Shown: piece by piece, positions 55,009-63,943 of the stretch | Layout: each line of letters opens with the position of its first letter | Numbering within the stretch: position 1 is the stretch's first letter | From: Lichenicola sp964236105 | GTDB lineage: Bacteria > Pseudomonadota > Alphaproteobacteria > Acetobacterales > Acetobacteraceae | DNA: 64,000 nucleotides | Reading direction: 5' to 3' | NCBI GenBank assembly: GCA_964236105.1 | Contig: CAXSBC010000002.1 | Location: 457,826 to 521,825 of the forward strand | Notes under the pieces: model-generated | The model's database searches: none | What the model was told of the DNA's origin: nothing | What the model saw: the letters and a program-made list of their open reading frames with translations, nothing else | Program-made: the position numbers and the translations under genes

Positions 55009-56499
55009 TCAGTCCTGCCGGTAGTTCGGCGCCTCCCGGGTGATGGCGACGTCGTGCACATGGCTCTCGCGCAGGCCGGCGCCGGTGATGCGCCGGAACT
55101 GCGTGCGGGTCTGCAGCTCGGCGATGCTGGCGCTGCCGGTATAGCCCATGCCGGCGCGCAGACCGCCGACGAGCTGGTGCACCACGGCCGCCATGCCGCC
55201 CTTGAACGCCACCCGCCCCTCGATGCCTTCGGGCACCATCTTGAGCGTGTCCTTGATCTCCTGCTGGAAGTAGCGGTCGGCCGAGCCGCGCGCCATCGCC
55301 CCCAGGCTGCCCATGCCGCGATACGCCTTGTAGGAGCGGCCCTGATACAGGAACACCTCGCCCGGCGCCTCGTCGGTGCCGGCAAGCAGGGAGCCCACCA
55401 TCACCACGTCGGCGCCGGCGCCGATCGCCTTGACCAGGTCGCCCGAGGTGCGGATGCCGCCATCGGCGATCGCCGGGATGTCCTTCTCATGGCAGGCGGC
55501 GGCGGTTTCCAGCACCGCGCTGAACTGCGGCACGCCGACGCCCGCGACGATGCGGGTGGTGCAGATGCTGCCGGGGCCGATGCCGATCTTGACCGCGTCC
55601 GCGCCGGCCTCGATCAGCGCCAGCGCGCCTTCCGGGGTGGCGACGTTGCCGGCGACGATCTGCACCGCGTTCGACAGCTTGCGCACCCGCTCGATCGCCG
55701 CCAGCACGCCGGCGGAATGGCCGTGGGCGGTGTCGATCACCAGCACGTCGACCCCGGCCTCGATCAGCGCCTGCCCGCGGGCGAAGCCGTCCTCGCCGAC
55801 GCCGGTCGCGGCGGCACAGCGCAGCCGGCCCATCTCGTCCTTGTTGGCGAGCGGATGGGCGACCGCCTTCTCCATGTCCTTGACGGTGATGATGCCGATG
55901 CAGCGGCCCTGGCTGTCCACCACCAGCAGCTTCTCGATGCGGTTCTTGTGCAGCAGGTGGCGGGCCAGATCCGGCGTCGCCCCGTCGGTGACGGTGATCA
56001 GGTTGTCGCGGGTCATCAGCTCCTCGACGCGCGCCCCGGGGTCGGTCGCGAAGCGCACGTCGCGGTTGGTCAGGATGCCGACCAGGCGCTGGGTCACCGG
56101 CTCGACCACGGGAAGCCCGCTGATGCGGTGTTGCGCCATGATCGCGCGGACTTCCGCCAGCGTCTGCTGCGGCTGCACCGTCACCGGATTGACCACCATG
56201 CCGCTCTCGAACCGCTTCACCCGCCGGACGTGCTCGGCCTGCTCCTCGATGCCGAGATTCTTGTGGATGACGCCGAGTCCGCCCTGCTGCGCCATGCCGA
56301 TGGACATGGCGTCCTCGGTGACGGTGTCCATGGCGGCCGAGATCAGCGGGATGTTGAGGCTGATGCGCCGCGTCAGGCGCGTGCGCGTGTCGGTGGCGTT
56401 GGGAAGCACCTGCGAATAGCCCGGCACCACCAGCACGTCGTCGAAGGCGAGCGCCTCGCGGATGCGGCTCTCGACGGAGACGGGGCTCGGTGCATCCAT
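55009..56499 (-). CDS. guaB: IMP dehydrogenase
   Basis: The 496-residue TIM-barrel enzyme oxidises IMP to XMP in guanine-nucleotide synthesis. It has two CBS domains inserted near residues 95-215 (VNPVTVQPQQTL, VGILTNRDVRF). The catalytic Cys loop is in GIGPGSICTTRIVAGVG, the flap is in YRGMGSLGAMARG, and the substrate site is in IADGGIRTSGD. The N-terminus LAFDDVLVVPGYS is standard. Confidence 0.97.
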   Translation of the reverse strand: MDAPSPVSVESRIREALAFDDVLVVPGYSQVLPNATDTRTRLTRRISLNIPLISAAMDTVTEDAMSIGMAQQGGLGVIHKNLGIEEQAEHVRRVKRFESGMVVNPVTVQPQQTLAEVRAIMAQHRISGLPVVEPVTQRLVGILTNRDVRFATDPGARVEELMTRDNLITVTDGATPDLARHLLHKNRIEKLLVVDSQGRCIGIITVKDMEKAVAHPLANKDEMGRLRCAAATGVGEDGFARGQALIEAGVDVLVIDTAHGHSAGVLAAIERVRKLSNAVQIVAGNVATPEGALALIEAGADAVKIGIGPGSICTTRIVAGVGVPQFSAVLETAAACHEKDIPAIADGGIRTSGDLVKAIGAGADVVMVGSLLAGTDEAPGEVFLYQGRSYKAYRGMGSLGAMARGSADRYFQQEIKDTLKMVPEGIEGRVAFKGGMAAVVHQLVGGLRAGMGYTGSASIAELQTRTQFRRITGAGLRESHVHDVAITREAPNYRQD

Positions 56500-56630
56500 G
56501 TCGCTCGGCTCCTGGCAGGAGCGCCCGGCATCTGGCCTCGGGTTCCCGACCTTTGGCGGGTCCCCCTACAACGCGCGCCGACCACACGCAAGCGATTGCG
56601 CAACCGGTCCGCACCCGGCACGGTCGTGCC

Positions 56631-57017
56631 ATGATCCCTGCCATCCAGGCGCGCGCCGCCACCGCCCTTCCCCTGGCTCTGGTCCTGGCTCTGGCCCTGT
56701 CTCTGGCCCCGGCGCTGCTGCTCTCGGGCTGCGCCGGCGGCGGAGCGTTGCCGCCGCCCCGTCAGATCGCCGGCTCGCCGCATTATGCCTGTCCGGACGG
56801 GCGCGGCTTCACCACGCAGTTCGACACGGTCACGCACCAGACCGACCTGTTCCTCGCCGGCGGCGGGGCGCGCCGTCTCGATCCGGTCCCCGATCCGAAT
56901 GGCGGGCTGCTCTACCAGGATGCCGACTACCAGCTCAGGCCGGGGCCGACCGACGCCTCCAACGCCCTGACCGATCGATCCACGACAAGCCGCCAGATCT
57001 GCACCCGCAGCCCCTGA
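56631..57017 (+). CDS. MliC-like lipoprotein (C-type lysozyme inhibitor fold)
   Basis: The 128-residue protein starts with a long lipoprotein signal made of short Leu/Ala repeats (LPLALVLALALSLAPALLL) and lipobox LSGC. The mature part has the MliC pattern: YACPDGRGFTTQFD near residue 50, DLFLAGGGARRLDPV, GGLLYQDADYQLR and a terminal Cys in RQICTRSP for the disulfide. Members protect peptidoglycan from host lysozyme or bind related ligands. The call is by pattern; the fit in the last third is loose. Confidence 0.68.
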   Translation: MIPAIQARAATALPLALVLALALSLAPALLLSGCAGGGALPPPRQIAGSPHYACPDGRGFTTQFDTVTHQTDLFLAGGGARRLDPVPDPNGGLLYQDADYQLRPGPTDASNALTDRSTTSRQICTRSP

Positions 57018-57028
57018 CGCGGTTCGGG

Positions 57029-57069
57029 CGGGCCGCACCGATGCGGCCCGGCGGCGAGCGGTCGCCGCC
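57029..57069. terminator. Double hairpin between converging genes
   Basis: Two perfect stems lie back to back, sharing the base at 57050. The first is cgggccgca with tgcggcccg (57029-57050, loop of 4). The second is ggcggcga with tcgccgcc (57050-57069, loop of 4). They fall between the converging ends of the MliC-like gene and the propeller-like lipoprotein gene, so a bidirectional terminator is likely. Confidence 0.6.
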
Positions 57070-57093
57070 GTCCGGACCGTGCCTGCGTCGCCG

Positions 57094-58275
57094 CTACCGC
57101 ATCTGCAGCGGGATCGCCACCACGTCGCGATTGGCGCTGCCGCCGCCATTGACCAGATGGTTCACGACGAAGGCCAGCACCGGCGTGTCGGAATCGATGG
57201 TCTCGAAGTTCCGGGACTTGCTGAACGGATCGATCAGCACCGGGTAGGAGTCGGCCTCGGTCCAGGAGTCGTACTTGGCGACCGACGGCAGCATCATCAG
57301 CCGCTTGACCGGTGACCAGTTCAACAGGTCGGACGATGTCGAGTAGTAGGCGCCCGGCACCGGAGCTGCGTCGCCGGTGAGCTGGAAGCGCGACTGGGTG
57401 ACCGCGATGTAGACGCCCTTGCCTGGAATGAAGCTGACCGAGCGGACCGGATCGGCGAACTGCCAGCCCCCGACCAGCGCGCAGGGGATGCCCCTGTTCG
57501 ACGGGCGCGGCTCCAGCGAGACGGTGAAGTCGGTGCCGCTCCATCCCTTCCACGATGAAGGCCGGCTCAGGTCGTTGCTGCGGATCAGGCAGTTTCCTCC
57601 AGCACCGCTGTAGCCGTCCTGGGCGTAGGCAAAGGTGTAGTAGTAGCCGGCGCGCTTGATGATGTTCGACGTCGTGAAGAAGCCGTTCCGGTATTTCTGG
57701 TCGTTCTCGGGCATCACCGTGATGGCCGCGAGGTCGCCATTGCCGGCCGAGAGAGGCGTCCAGTGCTGGCCCATCAGGCCGGACGTTTCCGTCGACAAGG
57801 CGTTGAGCCAGCAGTTGCCGGTTCCGTGGTCGACACAGCCGTAGGCGGCCTCGATGCGCGACATGTCCTCGCTGGCGATGGCAAACAGGTTGGTGCCATC
57901 TTCCGTATAGGTTCCCTCGATGATCAGGGACCCGCGTGTCGCGATGTTGTAGTTCGCCGTCGTCGGCGCGGCGCATGACGTTGCCAGGTTGAACGGGTTG
58001 GTTCCCACCATCGCCCAGTTGTCGCCGTCATCCGACATCAGGACGAGCTTGCCGTCGGCGCGACGATAGGCGCGCGGCGGTCCGTCGGGAGCGAGCCGGC
58101 CGCTGCAGGAATCCTTCACCCAGCTGAACACGGTCTGCCGAGGCAGGATCTGCGAGAAGCTCGGCGACGCGTTCGCGCCGGCAGCCGTCTCCGCAGCGTC
58201 CGCGACATGCCCCTGGCATGCCGCAACTGCCAGAACGACACCGATCGTTATCGTATGCTTCAGCCAATCCATCAT
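57094..58275 (-). CDS. Secreted lipoprotein, likely five-bladed beta-propeller (GH43/32-like)
   Basis: The 393-residue protein has a signal ending VVLAVAACQG with lipobox VAAC. The mature part is rich in Trp, Tyr and Asp with repeated blade-like segments (SDDGDNWAMVG, KRAGYYYTFAYAQDGYSG, STSSDLLNWSPVKRL). This suggests the glycoside hydrolase 43/32 propeller, but no complete acidic triad could be assigned. ATG 58275 is chosen because aaggat is then about 6 bases upstream; ATGs at 58281 and 58272 are close alternatives. Base composition is visibly lower in GC than housekeeping genes, and the upstream region is more so, suggesting acquisition. Confidence 0.65.
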   Translation of the reverse strand: MMDWLKHTITIGVVLAVAACQGHVADAAETAAGANASPSFSQILPRQTVFSWVKDSCSGRLAPDGPPRAYRRADGKLVLMSDDGDNWAMVGTNPFNLATSCAAPTTANYNIATRGSLIIEGTYTEDGTNLFAIASEDMSRIEAAYGCVDHGTGNCWLNALSTETSGLMGQHWTPLSAGNGDLAAITVMPENDQKYRNGFFTTSNIIKRAGYYYTFAYAQDGYSGAGGNCLIRSNDLSRPSSWKGWSGTDFTVSLEPRPSNRGIPCALVGGWQFADPVRSVSFIPGKGVYIAVTQSRFQLTGDAAPVPGAYYSTSSDLLNWSPVKRLMMLPSVAKYDSWTEADSYPVLIDPFSKSRNFETIDSDTPVLAFVVNHLVNGGGSANRDVVAIPLQMR

Positions 58276-59251
58276 TATCATCCTTCTGCAGATTTCGTGT
58301 TCAGGAACATCGGGACCGGCTTTGTTCTCGCGCCGTTCGTTCTGAAAACAGAACAAATTAGATCACGGCCCGACCGGGCGCGCTCACATGGCGGCCGTCA
58401 GAAATCATGATGTTCTGGAAGATAGACTTTCTATTTCAATGTAGCTTCGGCTCTACAGGCAGAACCTGACACTTGATCAAATACAGAAGCGGGCTTCCGC
58501 CTGATGTCGGATCGGGAGAACAAATACGTCGAAAATCGCTTGCCCAGACATTCCTTCGTCGTGAGCAAGCACTATCACGTTTTCGCGAGTGCTCGAGCGG
58601 AAATGCCGATCCGGCGTGTCTTATCTTCGGGATCGTTCCGCTCAGTCTGTGGCTTCGGACGCGCTCCTGGTCGGCGCGTACTGGCTTGATCCCGGCGTCA
58701 TCGGATGAGCAGACATGCCATGATTGGCACTGGAGGCTTTCAAGGTCGGCAGCCGCGAGACGGTGTTGCGGACCGCATGGTTCGAGATATTCGTCACGCC
58801 AGCCGCCGATCCACAGCCAGAGCCGGCTCGCGTTGCTGCGTTGGTAAGGCGCCGGTACGGCGGGGTGGCGTGAACGGCGGCGTCAGCCGGAGCGGCCCCG
58901 ACATCGTCCAGAACCGTAGCCGAGGAAGGGGCAACAGAGCGGCGACGTACGGCCAATCATGATGTCTCGCCGCCGTCATGGATCGGTCGCCGGTGGTCAC
59001 CCCCCGTCGGGAACAGCCCGTGTGCCGCAACGCGCTCTGCTGACCAATCCCGAGCAACATCCGGGTGCGGCCCCGCGCCGGTTCAGGTGGAGCCGTTCCC
59101 GCCCTGGTGGCGGTCGCCGCAGGTGAACTCTGGCGCTGCCGGTCGCGCCTGGGATGGCCGGCTTCTGCATGCGGCAGCACTTCGCCTGGCGCAGCCGGAG
59201 GTCGGCAGGTCGCATCGTGGTCATGCACGACGCATCCTGATGCCGCCGCGC
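58276..59251. other. About 1-kb gene-poor region
   Basis: Directly upstream of the propeller-like gene the DNA is A/T-richer (about 58290-58580) and then returns to GC-rich. Short frames on both strands show no family motif or ribosome site. It separates two unrelated minus-strand genes and may contain decayed sequence. I see nothing identifiable in it. Confidence 0.55.
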
Positions 59252-60106
59252 CTACTGCTCCCGGTCCAGGCGCTCGCGCCGGGCTGCACGCAAGGCCTGG
59301 CCGCGCTCCGAACGAAAGCCGGTCGCGACCACGTAGAGCTCGCTGGACTCCTTGCGGCTTGCCGGCGGCTTGGCATGGCGGACGGTGGCGAAGGCCTGCT
59401 TCATCGGCGTCAGCATGTCCTTCTCCGAGCCGCCCTGGAACACCTTGGCGACGAAGCTGCCGCCGTCGGCCAGCACCTCCATGGCGAAGTCGAGTGCCAG
59501 CTCGGCCAGGCCGATGATGCGGATATGGTCGGTGGCGGCGTGGCCGGTGGTGTTGGGCGCCATGTCCGACAGCACGAGGTCGGCCGGCCCGCCCAGCAGC
59601 TCGCGCAGCCGCCCGGGCAGGTCGGGATCGTTGAAATCGCCCTCGATGATCTCCGCCCCGCGCACCGGATCGACCGGCAGCAGGTCGATGCCGACCACGT
59701 GCGCGGCACCTCGCTTGACCGCTACCTGCGCCCAGCCGCCAGGAGCCGCACCCAGGTCGATCACCCGCATGCCCGGCCGGATCAGCTGGTACTTGTCGTC
59801 GAGCTCGATCAGCTTGAACGCCGCGCGCGAGCGCCAGCCCTGCTTGCGGGCAGCCACCACGTAGGGGTCGTTCAACTGTCGCGCCAGCCAGCGCTGCTGC
59901 GCCGTGGTGCGTCCGCGCGCCGTCCGAAGCGACACCGCCTTGGCGCGCCCGGTCTGGGCGGTCGCGGCATCGGCTTGACTGGTCTTGGCACCCGGAGTGC
60001 TGTCGCCGGTCTTGCCGGGCTGGCGGCCCGGTACCGGTGGGCCGCCCTTGCCGGACCCCCCGCGGGCGCCGCTGCCCGGGCCGGTCCCCTTGCTCCGCCC
60101 CGTCAT
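59252..60106 (-). CDS. rlmE: 23S rRNA 2'-O-methyltransferase RlmE (FtsJ/RrmJ)
   Basis: The 284-residue enzyme methylates U2552 of 23S rRNA. The core has the K-D-K-E tetrad: Lys in SRAAFKLIELDDKY, Asp in LVLSDMAPNTTGHAA, Lys in GSFVAKVFQGG and Glu in RKESSELYVVATGFR. The SAM loop is VIDLGAAPGGWAQVA. About 60 extra N-terminal residues are Gly/Pro/Lys-rich (for example GSGARGGSGKGGPPV) and probably disordered, possibly RNA-binding. The upstream neighbour expected in relatives (a Ppx/GppA phosphatase) is not present. Confidence 0.93.
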   Translation of the reverse strand: MTGRSKGTGPGSGARGGSGKGGPPVPGRQPGKTGDSTPGAKTSQADAATAQTGRAKAVSLRTARGRTTAQQRWLARQLNDPYVVAARKQGWRSRAAFKLIELDDKYQLIRPGMRVIDLGAAPGGWAQVAVKRGAAHVVGIDLLPVDPVRGAEIIEGDFNDPDLPGRLRELLGGPADLVLSDMAPNTTGHAATDHIRIIGLAELALDFAMEVLADGGSFVAKVFQGGSEKDMLTPMKQAFATVRHAKPPASRKESSELYVVATGFRSERGQALRAARRERLDREQ

Positions 60107-60812
60107 GAGGACACCGCCGCGTCGCGGCCCGTCCGTGCAACGAGCAGTTCCCGGTGCGACGACAGCAGCCGGGCATCCGGGCGGGGCACGGCAGGCGTCT
60201 CCCGGTCAACCCTCACGGCCGGCATCGTGCCGGCTGGACCGGAACCGGCGACGTCCTGAGGGAACGGTCCGGACGGGAAGCAGGATCGTGTCAGGCTGCA
60301 GTGGCGCGTCATGCGCAAGACCATACCACCGCAGGCGCCATGGTCCGCTATCAAGACCATGTCCGTCGGCGGCGGGCGACGGCTGACACAGCCAGGCAGC
60401 GCACACGTGCCTGTCCGATCCCGTCAGAAGCCCAAGGATGCGGACGTACGGCCGTCCGGGAGCAGGTCAACCAGGTTCGCTGCCGCCGGCGGCGCAGCAC
60501 GATCGCGCAGGCCGGGTGGTCGTGGCGCGATCGGACGCCGTTCTGGCCGAGGCTGCGGCGGTGCGGCTGATTCCGGGCAGCCCCTGCCGCGCCGGGACCT
60601 GCCCGATCATCGCCCCGCCGCCCGGGCATCGCGAGCCCACGCAGGCCGAGCCGGGCGAAGGCGATCACGCCCGATGGCGAGCTGCGGCAGCCGGGCCGGC
60701 TCGGCCCGGTCGGCGACTGCCGGCTCGGCGGTCTCCTGCAGATGTCGTCCTTGGTTGCCAGTCGGATGAACGAGTGCTACCTCCGCGTCCGCACCATGCG
60801 GCAGCCGCCGTT
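60107..60812. other. About 700-bp gap between rlmE and tRNA-Gln
   Basis: Frames of up to about 150 codons are open on both strands because of high GC, but all are Arg-rich and lack motifs. A minus-strand frame (60103-60360) overlaps the rlmE start as ATGA but matches nothing recognisable. The rlmE promoter should lie here. Confidence 0.55.
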
Positions 60813-60886
60813 TGGGGGATAGTTTAGCGGTAGAACTTCCGACTCTGACTCGGAAAGCCTTGGTTCGAATCCAGGTCCCCCAGCCA
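60813..60886 (+). tRNA. tRNA-Gln (anticodon CTG)
   Basis: The acceptor stem TGGGGGA (60813-60819) pairs fully with TCCCCCA (60876-60882), followed by discriminator G and an encoded CCA at 60884-60886. The anticodon arm TCCGA-CTCTGAC-TCGGA gives anticodon CTG. The T arm carries GGTTCGAATCC. The 74-base gene is complete. It decodes CAG. Confidence 0.97.
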
Positions 60887-62189
60887 CTTGGCATACCTCC
60901 TGAAGTTGCTGCGTTTTTTCGATCCGTCTAGAGGCTTGTCATGACCGGCCCGGTAAGGATCCACCGACATGTCCCCACCGCCGAGCAGGACATGCCGCCC
61001 CGGACGCCGTGCGAGACGCCGTAAGCGCTGCCCTGGCTGCAGTCGGAGTGAGTCCGCTGCATGATAGTCCGGGCCTGCCTGCAACCGTTCCCGCGTGGCT
61101 GCCGGAGGCTCTCGTGACCGCGAAACCGCCTGCGTCGTCCTGAAGACCGCGAGTGTGACGAAGGGACTCAAGAAGTGGTCCCATCGAACCGTGGTGGCGT
61201 CGACGGCGAGACATGAGACCAGGCACAAGAAACAGAGAAGTAGCGCGGCGGCCGGGCTGCGCTCCGATATGCCAATGTCGCCCATTCGGCTCCTGGCGGA
61301 CCGCTGGCTGGCCGACGCGGACGGCATGATCACCGGATAAACAATGCGGCACCACAAGGTGGCCCTGGCCTACCTCGGGGCGTTCTGGCGGGCCATCGCG
61401 GCGGCGACGCTGACACCGTCCTGCACACGACCGACATTCGCCAGGTGGATCGGATGCCGTCCGGGGATTTCATTGAGTGGCGACGGGCGGTGCGGCTTGC
61501 CTGGAAGGAGGGCCGGTCCACCGCCAGACGTCGCAGGGCCTCCCCTGCGGCGTCTTGGCCGGTTGCCGGGACACTGCTCCGGGGGTGCCGTGTTCCGTCG
61601 CGAACGCCTGGAGCCGGGTGGAAACGTCGCTCCAGACCAGCGCGGCGGTAAGTGCGCCCATGATGCGCATCAGTCGTCGCTGAGGATTTCAGCACGGCCC
61701 GGCGCAGCCTCCTTGATCCTCACGTAGACCGCTCTTGTTGAGGCGTCTGGATCAAGCGGCGGCAACGGGTTGTCGGGATGTTTCCGAGGATGCCAGGGAC
61801 GAGGATCGGAAGCGCCCATGATGCGACGTCAGCGCAGGCTTCACTGCGTCAGGGTCAGTGGAACGGGCGTAGACGGTCAGACCAGCGTGGCGGGGCGGGC
61901 GGCGGTGCGTAAGCGATCCACAGGAAGGCCGTAGCGCACCCTGGCATAATCGAGGAGACGCCAAGTCGCTGACGATGGAGCGAATCAGGAAGTGCCTGGC
62001 GCCAGCACCCTTGACGATCTCACAGGCTGTCCCTGACCCCGATACGACGGCAATGGATGGTTGCGTCCAGCGAGGTGTGCCTCCGACAGGTTCTTGAAAA
62101 TGGGCTGGAGCGGCGTCTACGGCAGCGAGGCTGAAACGTTATCGATTGGCCTCACGTTGGTCTCCTTGATGTACGTATGGGTTCCGGGA
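60887..62189. other. 1.3-kb gene-poor region after tRNA-Gln
   Basis: No convincing gene is present. Two short minus-strand frames are linked by a TGATG overlap (61670-61819, ending APGRAEILSDD, and 61470-61670, beginning MRIMGALTAALVW). They could be remnants of coding DNA but match no family I know. A T6 run near 60911 may end the tRNA transcript. The region probably holds decayed mobile or accessory sequence. Confidence 0.5.
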
Positions 62190-62663
62190 TCAGCGGGAAG
62201 AGCCGGTGCTGCTGAGGAAAGCGACCGGGCTCGGTATGCTTCGACTATGAACATCGGCAATGCGCCATCCGCTATCGCTCTGCACAAGATCAAGTACGAT
62301 GACTGTCGGAACAACGCCGACAATCATGCAAACGGTTGCCGTGGCTTGGTCGGCTGACAGCCTGTCGATCATGATCGAGGAAAGCCGGAATCCCCCGTCA
62401 TCGTGGCAATCGCAAAGAGGATCTTCATCAAGCCTTCCGATGTCTCCGGTCGGAACCCGTTCATCGGCCCGGATCAAATCGAGCAATCGAGGCGTGAACA
62501 GTTTTGGGGCTGCCTGTCCCAAAGGGTCTGACCGGTTCTCCTTGCCGTAATCTCTGTACAGGTTTCCAACAAGCGCTTCCGGAGTAGCCGAGCGTTCCTC
62601 ACCGACAGCCGATAGAACGCGGGTTGTTGCAAGACATGCTGCGAACGCGAGCCAATATTTCAA
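62190..62663 (-). CDS. Exported DUF3828-like protein
   Basis: The 157-residue protein has a hydrophobic N-terminus (YWLAFAACLATTRVLSA) consistent with a signal peptide. The mature part resembles DUF3828/YbjP-type proteins: ALVGNLYRDYGKEN, KLFTPRLLDLIRADE, and a later strand pattern ATVCMIVGVVPTVIVLDLV then GWRIADV. The only available start is TTG at 62663 with no good ribosome site, so the 5' end may be lost or misplaced. Composition is clearly lower in GC than the core genes, consistent with transfer. The function of the family is unknown. Confidence 0.6.
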   Translation of the reverse strand: MKYWLAFAACLATTRVLSAVGEERSATPEALVGNLYRDYGKENRSDPLGQAAPKLFTPRLLDLIRADERVPTGDIGRLDEDPLCDCHDDGGFRLSSIMIDRLSADQATATVCMIVGVVPTVIVLDLVQSDSGWRIADVHSRSIPSPVAFLSSTGSSR

Positions 62664-62746
62664 GGGCGGCAGACCTGCATCGGAGGTGCGGCTTTGCGGT
62701 AGAACGAACCTGAGATCATAGCCGATTGACGGTAGTCAGATACCCA

Positions 62747-63046
62747 CTACGTGCCCGTGTAGAAGGCGATATGACCAGCCGGCACGCCGGCTGGATAGCC
62801 TCGGATCACGACCACATCGTCCTTTGCGGAAAATAGCCTTACGTGTCCATCCTTGAGAAACCGGAAGCCTGTAAGACAATCCTTAACCCGTGTCGGTCGG
62901 CAAATCATGTTAACCCCGTCAGCCTCCAACGCTTTCTGCCATAGTTTGCGCATTCGTGGCGGGACGCCGTCGCAGCGTGGAACGGCCGCTTTATCCTTGT
63001 TCAAGGTGCCCGTGATCAACCTGAAGAAGCTTGCGATTGATGGCAT
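62747..63046 (-). CDS. Small unknown protein, possibly truncated
   Basis: The 99-residue protein opens MPSIASFFRLITGTLN from an ATG at 63046 and ends VVVIRGYPAGVPAGHIAFYTGT. The ending is reminiscent of the middle of NlpC/CHAP-like amidases, where AGH-(I/M)-x-x-Y precedes further sequence. It may therefore be a truncated cell-wall hydrolase or a toxin relic. GC content is low for this genome. Its start overlaps the possible nasT start on the other strand by 7 bases. Confidence 0.42.
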   Translation of the reverse strand: MPSIASFFRLITGTLNKDKAAVPRCDGVPPRMRKLWQKALEADGVNMICRPTRVKDCLTGFRFLKDGHVRLFSAKDDVVVIRGYPAGVPAGHIAFYTGT

Positions 63047-63686
63047 TCTCCCGTGTCCCAGACGTGACGCCGGGCGCGAGAGGCTCGCGGTGGGATGAAG
63101 CGTTGCGCGTTGCCACGATCGACGTCAGTGCCGCGCGGGCTGCGGTGATAGAGGAAGGGCTTTGCGAGGCGGGGCTGACCGACATCACGATGCTGACCGA
63201 ACGTCGCAAGTTGGCGGCGGCGCTGGAGGCGCTGGCGCCGGACGTCGTGCTGATGGATCTGGCGCTGCCGAGCCGCGACCTGCTGGAGGAGAGCTTCATG
63301 ATGTCGCGTGCGCTGGCCAGGCCGATCGCGATGGTCATCGACCAGAGCGATGAGGACACGATCGGGGCTGCCATTGATACGGGAGCCTTGGCCTCTGTCG
63401 TGGATGGGCTGCGCCGCGAGCGGATCAAGCCGATCCTCGATCTGGCGATCAAGCGATCGATGCCGTCGCGCGCCCACAGGCCGAACTGCACGAGGCGCGC
63501 ACGGCACTCGCTGAGCGCCGGACGATGGACAGGGCGAAGACGATCCTGATCCAGCGGAACGGCCTGAGCGAGCCGGACGCCTATGCGCTGTGGCGTCGGA
63601 CGGCGATGAACCAGGCCCGCCGCATCGTCGATACCGCCGGGGCGCTGGTGACCGTGGACGCCCTGCTGCAGGAACAGAAGGTGTGA
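63040..63686 (+). pseudogene. nasT: nasT-like ANTAR response regulator, frameshifted
   Basis: The protein reads as a NasT-type nitrate-responsive antiterminator. The receiver shows ARAAVIEEGLCEAGLTD, PDVVLMDLALPSRDLLEE, ARPIAMVIDQSDEDTIGAA and VVDGLRRERIKPILDLAIKR. Near 63456 coding moves to another frame and continues as the ANTAR output domain: LAERRTMDRAKTILIQRNGL, SEPDAYALWRRTAMNQARRI. Restoring one base would rejoin the two parts. ANTAR domains bind leader RNA hairpins to prevent termination of nitrate-assimilation genes. The true start may be inside 63040, nearer 63100. Its stop overlaps the next start as GTGA. Confidence 0.8.
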
Positions 63687-63943
63687 GCCAGCCCACGCCG
63701 CAGAGGCTGACGCTCGGCTTCCTGCCGCTGACGGACCGCGCCGTGCTGGTCGCGGCCGCGACCGCGGCTTCGCGCAAGCACAGGGGTTCGAACTGACCCT
63801 GCCGCGCGACGTCAGCTGGGCCACGGCGCGCGACCAGGTGCAGGCTTCCCACCTGCTGGGACCGCTCACGGTCGCGGTCTCGCCCGGCATCGGCCACCCG
63901 AAGGCTCCCCTGGGCGGCGCCCGTTCGGCCTGAGCCTCAACGG
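63683..63943 (+). pseudogene. nasS: nasS-like nitrate sensor (CmpA/NrtA family), truncated and frameshifted
   Basis: The gene starts at GTG 63683 inside the nasT stop and opens LTLGFLPLTDRAVLVAAA, the CmpA/NrtA-type periplasmic-binding fold used by NasS. Near 63760 the frame changes (GFAQAQGFELTLPRDVSWA). Several codons before ASHLLGPLTVAVSPGIGHP appear deleted, and a further frame change precedes FGLSLNG. Resemblance ends at about 63943, followed by unrelated sequence. NasS normally binds NasT and releases it when nitrate or nitrite is present. This copy cannot make the full-length protein. Confidence 0.75.

Noticed and set aside
54486..55385. 300-codon N-terminal extension of the RsmB-type methyltransferase
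   Set aside because: The frame is open only because of high GC. It runs into guaB on the same strand in another frame, and the ATG at 54485 with ccggag gives the family N-terminus.
60103..60360. 85-codon minus-strand gene overlapping the rlmE start as ATGA
   Set aside because: The overlap is attractive, but the peptide matches no family, has no ribosome site, and such frames are common by chance in this GC-rich sequence.
60824..61357. Minus-strand frame of 177 codons crossing tRNA-Gln
   Set aside because: It reads through the antisense of a complete tRNA and ends in a peptide (GDLDSNQGFPSQSRKF) typical of mis-annotated anti-tRNA frames.
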